Source of the DNA: Clostridioides difficile_A
GTDB lineage: Bacteria; Bacillota; Clostridia; Peptostreptococcales; Peptostreptococcaceae
DNA: 64,000 nt
NCBI GenBank assembly: GCA_945909635.1
Contig: OX246690.1
Span: 682,001 to 746,000, forward strand
Direction: 5' to 3'
Shown here in pieces: positions 44,021-51,711 of the stretch (positions are counted from its first letter, which is position 1; each line of letters begins with the position of its first letter). Under the pieces are notes generated by a model. It worked only from the letters and a program-made list of their open reading frames with translations. It had not been told where the DNA came from and ran no database searches. The position numbers and the translations under genes are program-made.

Positions 44021-45424
44021 CTAGTTTACAGCTTCTTTTCCTATTAAATCTTTTAACTCCTCATGAGTCATTGTTTCTTTTTCAAATAGGAATTTAGAAA
44101 CAGAATGTAAATCTTCAAGGTTATCCTTTAATATCTCTAAAGTCTCTTTATAACAAACCTCAACTATACGATTTGCTTCCTTTTGGATTTTATCACATAA
44201 GAAAGTTTTATCATTTCCATCAATAGTCATAAATCCTAAGTTACTCATACCATATTCACAAACCATTTGATTAGCTATTTCAGTAACTTTCTTTAAGTCA
44301 TCTTTTGCACCAGTAGATTTGTGGTTAAATATTAATTCTTCTGATGCTTTTCCTGCAAGTAGTATTTTTATCTTTCCAATTAATTCATCTCTAGTATAAA
44401 TATATCTATCTTCATCAGGTAATTGAAGAACATAACCTAATGCTTGTCCTCTAGGAACTATAGATATTTTTTGTATAGGGCAAATTCCTACTATATCACT
44501 TACAAGAGCATGTCCAGCTTCATGATAAGCTACTATTTTTTTCTCTTTCTCAACTAGTGCAGAGTTTTTAGACTCTAGCCCTGCAATGACTCTTTCAAGT
44601 GCCTTGTCAAAGTGTTCTGATGTAATGTATTCACTGTCATCTCTAACTGCAAATATAGCTGCTTCATTTGCTATATTTGAAAGATGGGCCCCATTGAAAC
44701 CATGAGTTTTTTTAGCTAAAAGTTCTAGATTTACAGATTTGTCTATAGGCTTGTCATCTGTATGTACCTTTAGAATTTCAAATCTAGTGTGATAATTTGG
44801 TGCACCTATATGAATGTGTCTGTCAAATCTTCCTGGTCTAAGTAAAGCTTCATCTAATAAGTCAAGTCTATTGGTAGCACCTATTATTAATACATTGGAA
44901 TCTTTATTAAATCCATCCATTTCAACTAAAAGTTGGTTTAATGTTTGGTCCTTTTCGTTGTTGCTCTCAAGATGTCTTTTTGCTCCTACAGCATCTATTT
45001 CGTCTATAAATATTATACTTGGAGCTTCTTTTCTAGCTTTTTCAAATAAAGTTCTAACCCTTTTTGCTCCTACACCTACATATTTCTCAACGAACTCTGA
45101 ACCTGTAACATTGAAAAATGATGAGTTTGTTTCACCAGCTACAGCAGACGCAAGTAAAGTCTTTCCTGTTCCTGGAGGGCCATAAAATAATACCCCTTTA
45201 GGTATCTTAGCACCCATTTTTTGATATTTTTGTGGTGACTTCATAAAATCGACTATTTCAAATAGTTCTTCTTTTACTTCGTCTAATCCAGCAACATCTC
45301 TGAATGTAGTCTTTGGTTTTGTAGAAAGTGAATCATCTGTTTGATTTTCTCTTTCCATTTTTGTTTGTGCAAAGACAGGAACTGGATTGTTGATTTTCTT
45401 AAAAAAGTTGTTTAGCATTTTCAT
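44021..45424 (-). CDS. FtsH-like AAA+ metalloprotease without membrane anchor
   Basis: About 467 residues against 600-650 for FtsH. AAA+ module with Walker A GPPGTGKT (82-89), FIDEIDAVG and SRH LLRPGRFD; M41 protease with HEAGH (301-305). The N-terminal two-helix membrane/periplasmic part is absent; only about 40 polar residues precede the AAA domain. GAGGTGTGAAT precedes ATG 45424. It may be a soluble paralog degrading cytoplasmic substrates. The main FtsH gene is not in this window. Confidence 0.9.
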   Translation of the reverse strand: MKMLNNFFKKINNPVPVFAQTKMERENQTDDSLSTKPKTTFRDVAGLDEVKEELFEIVDFMKSPQKYQKMGAKIPKGVLFYGPPGTGKTLLASAVAGETNSSFFNVTGSEFVEKYVGVGAKRVRTLFEKARKEAPSIIFIDEIDAVGAKRHLESNNEKDQTLNQLLVEMDGFNKDSNVLIIGATNRLDLLDEALLRPGRFDRHIHIGAPNYHTRFEILKVHTDDKPIDKSVNLELLAKKTHGFNGAHLSNIANEAAIFAVRDDSEYITSEHFDKALERVIAGLESKNSALVEKEKKIVAYHEAGHALVSDIVGICPIQKISIVPRGQALGYVLQLPDEDRYIYTRDELIGKIKILLAGKASEELIFNHKSTGAKDDLKKVTEIANQMVCEYGMSNLGFMTIDGNDKTFLCDKIQKEANRIVEVCYKETLEILKDNLEDLHSVSKFLFEKETMTHEELKDLIGKEAVN

Positions 45425-45843
45425 ATTCACACCTCAGGTAATTAATTATTGTTAATCAATTTTATATTTTCCATATTTACTATTTTTTATTATTTATTTT
45501 TAATGGAAAAAATATACATGTTATCCAAAGAAAAATAAATTTGCGAAATGTATGAAAAAGTGAATTTATGTATATATGCAGATTGTTTTTAGATGTTTAA
45601 TAAAATACGACAAATCAAGATAAAATAAATATGATAAAAAATGTTATATTGTATAGATTAAGCGATGTGGAGTATAGTATTATGTATGAAATTGGCTAAG
45701 TAAGTTTTTCAGTTGTAGTTTTAAAATAATATTAATTTAGGAGTTAGAGTAGAAATCTAAAAATTAATAGCAAAATAGGAAGCATGTACATATAATGATT
45801 ATTAGGAAGAAGTAATTAAATTTTAATAAACTAAAAAAAGTAG

Positions 45844-45872
45844 TTGCAAATAATTTGATTAAGTGATATAGT
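45844..45872 (+). promoter_or_regulatory. Promoter of the infC operon
   Basis: TTGCAA, 17-nt spacer, TATAGT. The predicted start of transcription is near 45880, giving a leader of about 170 nt. Confidence 0.7.
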
Positions 45873-45878
45873 AAATAA

Positions 45879-46051
45879 GGTAAGAATAAAACAAAGAAGA
45901 AGTCCGCTTCTCACCTTACAACGAAAGTTAGTAAGGTAAATATAAGTTAAAGCTTAATATTAGTTTAAGCTTGTTTAAATTTGGTAACTTATATGGCGGA
46001 TGATTATATCATTCGCTTTTTATTTTATAAAAAATTTGGAGGTGTCCTACA
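45879..46051 (+). promoter_or_regulatory. infC-rpmI-rplT attenuator leader
   Basis: A stable hairpin ACCTTAC..GTAAGGT (45913-45937) and a second AAGCTTAA/TTTAAGCTT helix precede the terminator stem at 45996. GTCCGC at 45902 can pair with GCGGAT of the terminator and act as an antiterminator. This matches the known L20/IF3-type autogenous control of this operon in Firmicutes; assignment to a specific Rfam family would need a covariance search. Confidence 0.75.
45996..46022 (+). terminator. Conditional terminator in the infC leader
   Basis: Stem GCGGATGAT/ATCATTCGC (one bulge) plus CTTTTTATTTT, ending 30 bp before the infC start. Confidence 0.8.
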
Positions 46052-46561
46052 ATTAGCAAAGAATTAGCAATCAATGAACAAATAAAAGACAAGGAAATAA
46101 GAGTCCTTTCATCAACAGGTGAACAACTTGGAGTAATGCCTACTAAAGAAGCTCAAGCAATGGCTACTAGCAAAAACTTAGATTTAGTTCAAATCTCGCC
46201 AAATGCAAATCCACCAGTATGTAAGATAATGGATTATGGAAAGTTTAGATATGAACAGGCGAGAAAAGACAAAGAAGCTAAGAAAAAGCAAAAAAATATA
46301 GTTGTAAAGGAAGTAAGACTTAGACCAGGTATTGAACAAAATGATTTAAATACGAAAGCTAATAATGCTATAAAGTTCCTTAAAAAAGGGGATAAAGTCA
46401 AAGTTGAACTTAGATTTAGAGGAAGAGAATTAGGACATAAAGACATAGGCAAAGAAGTTATGCTTAAGTTTTTAGATATAATAAAAGAGTTTGGAGAACC
46501 AACAAAAGCCCCTGCATTTGAGGGTAATAATATGGTTGTAATTATAGATCCAAAAAAATAG
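46052..46561 (+). CDS. infC: Translation initiation factor IF-3 (ATT start)
   Basis: 169 residues from ATT 46052, which lies 6 nt behind GGAGGTGT; the first ATG in frame (46136) would remove 28 conserved residues (SKELAINEQIKDKEIRVLSS). It contains VQISPNANPPVCKIMDYGKF and KEVRLRPGIEQNDLNTKANN, typical of IF-3 N- and C-domains. IF-3 discriminates against non-canonical starts, so the ATT start provides autoregulation, as known from E. coli. It heads infC-rpmI-rplT. Confidence 0.97.
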   Translation: MSKELAINEQIKDKEIRVLSSTGEQLGVMPTKEAQAMATSKNLDLVQISPNANPPVCKIMDYGKFRYEQARKDKEAKKKQKNIVVKEVRLRPGIEQNDLNTKANNAIKFLKKGDKVKVELRFRGRELGHKDIGKEVMLKFLDIIKEFGEPTKAPAFEGNNMVVIIDPKK

Positions 46562-46588
46562 ATGATTAACTGAGAGGAGGAATTTGTC

Positions 46589-46783
46589 ATGCCTAAAATG
46601 AAAACTCATAGAGGTGCAGCAAAGAGATTAAAGAAAACAGGAACTGGAAAGTTAAAGAGAGCTAAAGCTTATAAAAAACATATATTAACTAAAAAATCTG
46701 CAAAAACTAAAATGAACTTAAGAAAATCAACTTTAGTAAGTGATGGAGATGCTAAGAGAATAGCACAATTATTACCATACTAA
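46589..46783 (+). CDS. rpmI: 50S ribosomal protein L35
   Basis: 64 residues, MPKMKTHRGAAKRLKKTGTG, a direct match to bL35. GAGAGGAGG precedes the ATG. Located between infC and rplT, as in almost all bacteria. Its basic composition (Lys/Arg about a third) fits rRNA binding. Confidence 0.98.
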   Translation: MPKMKTHRGAAKRLKKTGTGKLKRAKAYKKHILTKKSAKTKMNLRKSTLVSDGDAKRIAQLLPY

Positions 46784-46837
46784 GATACAGATTATAAATA
46801 ATAACTATAGAAGAGGGATATAAAGGAGGTCATAACG

Positions 46838-47194
46838 ATGGCAAGAGTTAAAAAAGCTATGAACGCTCGTAAAAAGCATAAGAAAATATTAAAACTTGCA
46901 AAAGGATTCAGAGGATCTAGAAGCAAATTATATAGACCAGCAAATACATTCGTAATGAAAGCATTAAAAAATGCTTATATAGGAAGAAAATTAAAGAAGA
47001 GAGACTTCAGAAAACTTTGGATACAAAGAATAAATGCAGCTGCTAGAATGAATGGAATATCTTATTCAAGATTAATGAATGGATTAAAATTATCTGGTAT
47101 TGAAGTTAACAGAAAGATGTTATCTGAAATGGCTATACAAGACCCAGAAGGATTTGCAAAATTAGCAGAAGTTGCTAAAGCAAAATTAGCTTAG
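46838..47194 (+). CDS. rplT: 50S ribosomal protein L20
   Basis: 118 residues, MARVKKAMNARKKHKKILKL with GFRGSRSKLYRPA, matching bL20. AAAGGAGG precedes the ATG. L20 assembles early on 23S rRNA and in Firmicutes also represses its own operon through the leader. Terminator at 47213. Confidence 0.98.
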   Translation: MARVKKAMNARKKHKKILKLAKGFRGSRSKLYRPANTFVMKALKNAYIGRKLKKRDFRKLWIQRINAAARMNGISYSRLMNGLKLSGIEVNRKMLSEMAIQDPEGFAKLAEVAKAKLA

Positions 47195-47212
47195 TATTAA
47201 ATCATGAAACGT

Positions 47213-47252
47213 AAAGTCTTTGAGTTATGTGAATAATTCAAGGGCTTTTTTT
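47213..47252 (+). terminator. Terminator of infC-rpmI-rplT
   Basis: Stem AAAGTCTTTGAGTTA/TAATTCAAGGGCTTT with GU pairs, followed by a T-run. Confidence 0.85.
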
Positions 47253-47414
47253 ATTTTTTAAAAAGAAACTGTCTATGAAAGTGGTATTACTGTTCTTAAT
47301 TTACTATAAAATATGATATCTTAAACTAGTGTATAAAATTTCCAGCCAATATTGAATTAACATTATCAACATGATAATATTATCTTATTAATAATATTAT
47401 AGGAGGTATATAAT

Positions 47415-47960
47415 ATGAATGATAAGTTGATGGATTGCTTTGTAAATCCAACTAAATGTAAGTTGGTACTTGAGATTTTTTCAAATAATAGAACTACAGC
47501 AAAACAATTAGGAGAAAAATTTCAAGATATATCAAAAGCTACACTTTATCGCTATCTTAATAAAATGCTAGAAGATGATATTATAAAGGTAGTTGAAGAG
47601 CATAAAATAAGAGGAACTGTTGAAAAAGTATATGCTATGAAGTTAGACATAGCTGATGATGTAAAGACTATTATAAATGAAAATTCTGGAGAAGAATATG
47701 CACAACTATTTACTCAATATATGATGATATTTTTAAAAGAGTTTTATGAGTATGCCAAAAGAGAGGAAAAGGATATTCTAAAAGATGGTTCAAGCTTTTC
47801 TGTCTGTCCAGTATATGCTAGTGTTGATGAGATAACTGAAGCAAGTAAAAAGATTGCTAGTATACTAGAACCTCTTAGAAATAATTCAAATGGAGAGGGA
47901 AGAAAAATGCACTCTATAGGGTTAATAATTACACCACCTAAAGAAGATGAAGAGCAATAA
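47415..47960 (+). CDS. Winged-helix transcriptional regulator
   Basis: 181 residues. ArsR/HTH_20-like N-terminal domain (NPTKCKLVLEIFSNN, KATLYRYLNKMLEDD) with wing VEEHKIRGTVEKVYAM, then a helical C-terminal ligand or dimerisation domain (about 85-181). AGGAGGTATATAAT precedes the ATG. The next gene encodes a DHH phosphoesterase in the same direction after a terminator. The target is unknown. Confidence 0.75.
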   Translation: MNDKLMDCFVNPTKCKLVLEIFSNNRTTAKQLGEKFQDISKATLYRYLNKMLEDDIIKVVEEHKIRGTVEKVYAMKLDIADDVKTIINENSGEEYAQLFTQYMMIFLKEFYEYAKREEKDILKDGSSFSVCPVYASVDEITEASKKIASILEPLRNNSNGEGRKMHSIGLIITPPKEDEEQ

Positions 47961-48016
47961 AATACTAAAAAAATAACAGTTTAATCTTTATACCAAGCTG
48001 TTATTTTTTTAGTATT
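47961..48016 (+). terminator. Terminator after the winged-helix gene
   Basis: Stem TACTAAAAAAATAACAG and its complement (CTGTTATTTTTTTAGTA) followed by TTTTT. Confidence 0.85.
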
Positions 48017-48132
48017 TTTATTTCACTGTATGTAATAAAATGTATATCAAGGTGACATATAAAGTGATATGATATATCTAAGGAAAAGATTGTTGTATAT
48101 ATGACATATTTAAAGTAAAGGGGATGAAAATT

Positions 48133-49050
48133 ATGAGGTTAATTACACGTTCTGATTTTGATGGATTGGTATGTGGTGCACTATTAAAAGAAGCAGGTAT
48201 TATTGATAATTGGAAATTTGCTCATCCTAAAGACTTACAGGATGGCCTGGTTGAGGTAACAGAAGATGATTGTCTTGCAAATGTACCATTTGTTGAGGGG
48301 TGTGGTCTTTGGTTTGACCATCATTCTAGTGAGTTTGAGAGAAATGAACTTCTAGGAAAGTACAAAGGCGAAAGTCGTATTGCTCCTTCTTGTGCAAGAA
48401 TTATTTATGAGTATTATGGTGGAAGTGAAAGATTTCCTCATTTTAATGAAATGTTAGAGGCAGTAGATAAAGTTGATTCAGGAAATCTTACAATAGAAGA
48501 AGTACAAAATCCAACTGGATGGATTTTGATTGGTTACCTTATGGACCCAAGAACTGGTCTTGGTCGTTGGAGAAACTTTACTATATCTAACTATCAATTA
48601 ATGGAGAAGTTAATTGATGCATGTAGAACTTTAAGTACAAAAGAAATTTTAGATTTACCAGATGTAAAAGAACGTATAGACGTTTATTTTGAACAAACAA
48701 GTAAATTTAAAGAGATGGTTGCCAAATATACACGTGTAGAAGGCGATGTTATCATTTCTGATTTACGTGGAGTTGAGACAATCTACACAGGGAATCGTTT
48801 TATGATTTACAGTATGTATCCAGAACAAAATATATCTGCTTGGATTGTAAATGGTAAAGGTGGAAAAGGATGCTCTGTAGCCGTTGGATATAGTATTTTA
48901 AATAGAACTTCTAGTGTGGATGTTGGTAGTCTAATGCTTAAGTATGGTGGTGGGGGACATAAAGCTGTTGGAACTTGCCAGTTTAATGATGAGCAAATAG
49001 ATGAACTACTTCCAAAGTTACTTGATGAACTTGTAAATCCTAAAAAATAA
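48133..49050 (+). CDS. DHH family phosphoesterase
   Basis: About 305 residues. SDFDGLVC (motif I), WFDHHSSE (DHH motif), EAVDKVDSG and the terminal DHHA1 box YGGGGHKAVG give the two-domain Mn-dependent phosphoesterase of the RecJ/exopolyphosphatase-like/NrnA class. ATG 48124 touches the GGGG of the ribosome site, so ATG 48133 is preferred. Possible substrates are cyclic dinucleotides, nanoRNA or polyphosphate. No GdpP-type membrane or GGDEF domain is present. Confidence 0.88.
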   Translation: MRLITRSDFDGLVCGALLKEAGIIDNWKFAHPKDLQDGLVEVTEDDCLANVPFVEGCGLWFDHHSSEFERNELLGKYKGESRIAPSCARIIYEYYGGSERFPHFNEMLEAVDKVDSGNLTIEEVQNPTGWILIGYLMDPRTGLGRWRNFTISNYQLMEKLIDACRTLSTKEILDLPDVKERIDVYFEQTSKFKEMVAKYTRVEGDVIISDLRGVETIYTGNRFMIYSMYPEQNISAWIVNGKGGKGCSVAVGYSILNRTSSVDVGSLMLKYGGGGHKAVGTCQFNDEQIDELLPKLLDELVNPKK

Positions 49051-49100
49051 TGAATGAATTTGTAAGTTATAAAGACTAGTATAAATAAAATCGAACTTCT

Positions 49101-49136
49101 TTGTACCCTTTCACACAAGGATGTGAAGTGGTACAA
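49101..49136. other. Strong hairpin without T-tract
   Basis: TTGTACC-C-TTTCACA / TGTGAAG-T-GGTACAA with a 6-nt loop, 50 bp past the DHH stop. Outer AACT/AGTT pairing adds to it. It is not followed by Ts, so it may be a structured 3' end, a bidirectional signal or a small RNA. The rest of the 430-bp gap shows no gene. Confidence 0.55.
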
Positions 49137-49409
49137 TGCAGTTCTTTAGAGCTTCATCAATTGTAATGTCAATATCATATCTAAGGTAGAAACTGAGCTT
49201 AGTATCAGTATTCTTACATATCTGATTTTAAACCTTGTTCAATCTTGTGTAGTTTTAAATATACTTGCATACCCAAAATCTAAGTTGTAATCATTCCATT
49301 TAATATAAAGATATAAAAGATACTTAAATACAATAACATAGAAAATAAAATGTATATCTTTAAATATAATAATATGTGACTAAGTGAATGTTGCTCAGAA
49401 GCATATAAA

Positions 49410-49479
49410 ATGCTATAGTTTAAAATAAAGTATGATGTTAAATTTCATTATAATCTAAAAATTTAAGAGGGGGGATTTT
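49410..49479 (+). repeat. Upstream sequence duplicated before both phosphoesterase genes
   Basis: The 60-70 bp before copy A (with ATGTTAAATTTCATTATAATC and AATTTAAGAGGGGGG) correspond to 51650-51711 before copy B (GGTATTAAATTTTATTATCATC, AATCTAAGGGGGAGG). The first coding bases (ATGAAAATAAAATTT) are identical. The duplication unit therefore included the promoter. Confidence 0.75.
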
Positions 49480-51405
49480 ATGAAAATAAAATTTGCTATA
49501 ATAACATCTATGATATTTTTAATTGTATCACTTGTGGCTTGTCAAAGTACTAAAAATATAGAAAAAAAAGCACCAGATGCAGAAGTTAAAATATTAGCTA
49601 CAGCTGACTTACATTCAATTATGACAGATTCTTTAGTTTCATATGTAAAAGAAGAAAGAGCAAAGAATGAAAACTTACTTATGGTAGATGCAGGTGATTT
49701 TTTTGGTACACAAAGTAAAGAAATGTGGGAATGGACTTCTGGAAAAAAACTAGTCAATATTAAAACAAGTGGTAGGGCAGAATATGAAGATATAATTAAG
49801 CGAAGTACAGATGAGGTACCTATAGTTAAAGACATGGCTCCTTTGAAGTATGATGCTATGGTATTTGGAGACAATGAATTTGTTTCAAATGATAAGCAAA
49901 ATCTTGATAAACTAGTTTCTGATTTTAAAAATAATGATATGCCATTGGTATCGGCAAATATATACGAACAATCTGGAAAAAACTATGTACAACCATATAT
50001 AATGAAAAATGTTAAGACAAATAAGGGGAATGTAAAAGTAGGAATACTAGGTCTTACTATAAAAGAAGTAGGGGAAAGCCCTGGTCTTGAAGATTTTGAA
50101 AAAGATAGAAAAGCAAGAGAGCTTGGAGAACAAGAAGAGTACAAGGGAAAATTATATGCAAATGATTTAGTAGAAGATGCAAAGAAATGGGTAAAAGTAA
50201 TGCAAAAAGAAAGTCCAGATATAATAGTTGCAGTTGTACATTCAGGTGAAGAACCCAAAACGACTAGAAATGCAGGTAATAGAATAAAAGAATTAGCAAC
50301 TACAGTGAATGGAATAGATGCAATTGTAGCTGGTCATACTCATGAAAGAATAGATGAACATACATATAAAAATAAGTCTGATGAAGAAGTAATAGTTACC
50401 CAACCAGGTTCACATGCAGACAGTGTGTCACAAATTAATTTTAAATTAAATAAGAAGGATGATAAGTGGCAGATAGAAGAAAAGTCTAGCAAGTTAAAAG
50501 TAATTGATAAAGAGGTAAGTATAGTTGCTACTGCAGATTTACATTCACATTTTTCTGATAAATTGACAGTAAGTCTTGTTAATGAACGAAGTAATCCAAT
50601 CGAGCCTGTTGTAGTAGACGCAGGTGACTTTTTAGACCCTCAAACAGGGGAAATGACTCAATGGTATAAAGAGTGGAAAAATATAAGAGATAACAATGCT
50701 GGGAAAACGATTAGTAGATGTCCAATGGTTAAATCTATGAATCAGGGTATGTATGATGCAGTAGTACTTGGAAATCATGAGTTTGTATCTGAGAAAGATG
50801 AGTTTTGGTCAGATGAGCGCCTTTTAGATGCTGTTATAGAAGACTTTGGACAAATAACAATTCCTGTATTATCAGCGAATATATATAGACAATCTGGAGA
50901 AAATTATGTTAATCCATATATCATAAAAGATGTAGAAACAAATGAAGGGAATATAAAAGTAGGAATATTAGGGCTTACTATAAAAGAAGTAGGGAAAGGT
51001 CTTAAAAATGTAAATTTACAAGAGCAATTTCAATACAAAGATAAATTGTACGCAAATGATTTAGTGGAAGAAGCAAAGAAATGGGTAAAAGTGATGGAAA
51101 AAGAAAAACCAGATATAATAGTTGCAGTAGTGCACTCAGGGGAAGAACCTAAAAACCCAAAACATCCTGGGAATAGAGTAAAGGAACTAGCAACTACAGT
51201 AGATGGAATTGATGCGATTGTAGCTAGTCATACTCATGAAAAAATAGATGAACATGACTATAAAAATAAAGCTGGAGATAAAGTTATAGTGACGCAACCA
51301 GGTGAACATGGTAAATACTATTCTAAAATTACTTTTAAAGTAAATAAAGAAAAAGGTTCATGGGTTATTAATGATAAGTCTAGTAAAACAGTAGCAGTTG
51401 AATAA
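49480..51405 (+). CDS. Lipoprotein with two metallophosphoesterase domains (copy A)
   Basis: 641 residues. Signal peptide with lipobox LVAC (Cys21). Two calcineurin-like/5'-nucleotidase-like domains (about 35-345 and 345-640). Domain 1 has ATADLH (D43, H45), VDAGD and GHTHE but GDNE at 130-133 in place of GNHE. Domain 2 has ATADLH (D353, H355), VDAGD, GNHE (431-434) and SHTHE. Domain 1 has lost a canonical metal ligand motif. Probably an extracellular nucleotidase or phosphatase. A paralog with the same promoter-proximal sequence follows. AGAGGGGGG precedes the ATG. Confidence 0.88.
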   Translation: MKIKFAIITSMIFLIVSLVACQSTKNIEKKAPDAEVKILATADLHSIMTDSLVSYVKEERAKNENLLMVDAGDFFGTQSKEMWEWTSGKKLVNIKTSGRAEYEDIIKRSTDEVPIVKDMAPLKYDAMVFGDNEFVSNDKQNLDKLVSDFKNNDMPLVSANIYEQSGKNYVQPYIMKNVKTNKGNVKVGILGLTIKEVGESPGLEDFEKDRKARELGEQEEYKGKLYANDLVEDAKKWVKVMQKESPDIIVAVVHSGEEPKTTRNAGNRIKELATTVNGIDAIVAGHTHERIDEHTYKNKSDEEVIVTQPGSHADSVSQINFKLNKKDDKWQIEEKSSKLKVIDKEVSIVATADLHSHFSDKLTVSLVNERSNPIEPVVVDAGDFLDPQTGEMTQWYKEWKNIRDNNAGKTISRCPMVKSMNQGMYDAVVLGNHEFVSEKDEFWSDERLLDAVIEDFGQITIPVLSANIYRQSGENYVNPYIIKDVETNEGNIKVGILGLTIKEVGKGLKNVNLQEQFQYKDKLYANDLVEEAKKWVKVMEKEKPDIIVAVVHSGEEPKNPKHPGNRVKELATTVDGIDAIVASHTHEKIDEHDYKNKAGDKVIVTQPGEHGKYYSKITFKVNKEKGSWVINDKSSKTVAVE

Positions 51406-51574
51406 TTTTATAAAACTTATAGATACAGTAAAGTAGCTAATATTAGTAGTATGGATAAGATGAGTAGATAAGAGTATTTAAATGTGGTAAATATATGTGA
51501 GTATACTAGTAGAAATCTTAATTGATAATCTTAGTTTACTAGAGTAGGTTTTGTTTTACGAATAAAAAATATTG

Positions 51575-51624
51575 AGAACTATATGTAGATTTGATTAAAA
51601 AGGAATTTACATATAGTTCTTTTA
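51575..51624 (+). terminator. Terminator between the two phosphoesterase genes
   Basis: Perfect stem AGAACTATATGTA/TACATATAGTTCT followed by TTTAGTA; 170 bp after the first stop. Confidence 0.8.
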
Positions 51625-51711
51625 GTATAATAAATAGTACAAACTTATATAGTAAAGATAAAGCATGGTATTAAATTTTATTATCATCCAAAATCTAAGG
51701 GGGAGGCTTTT

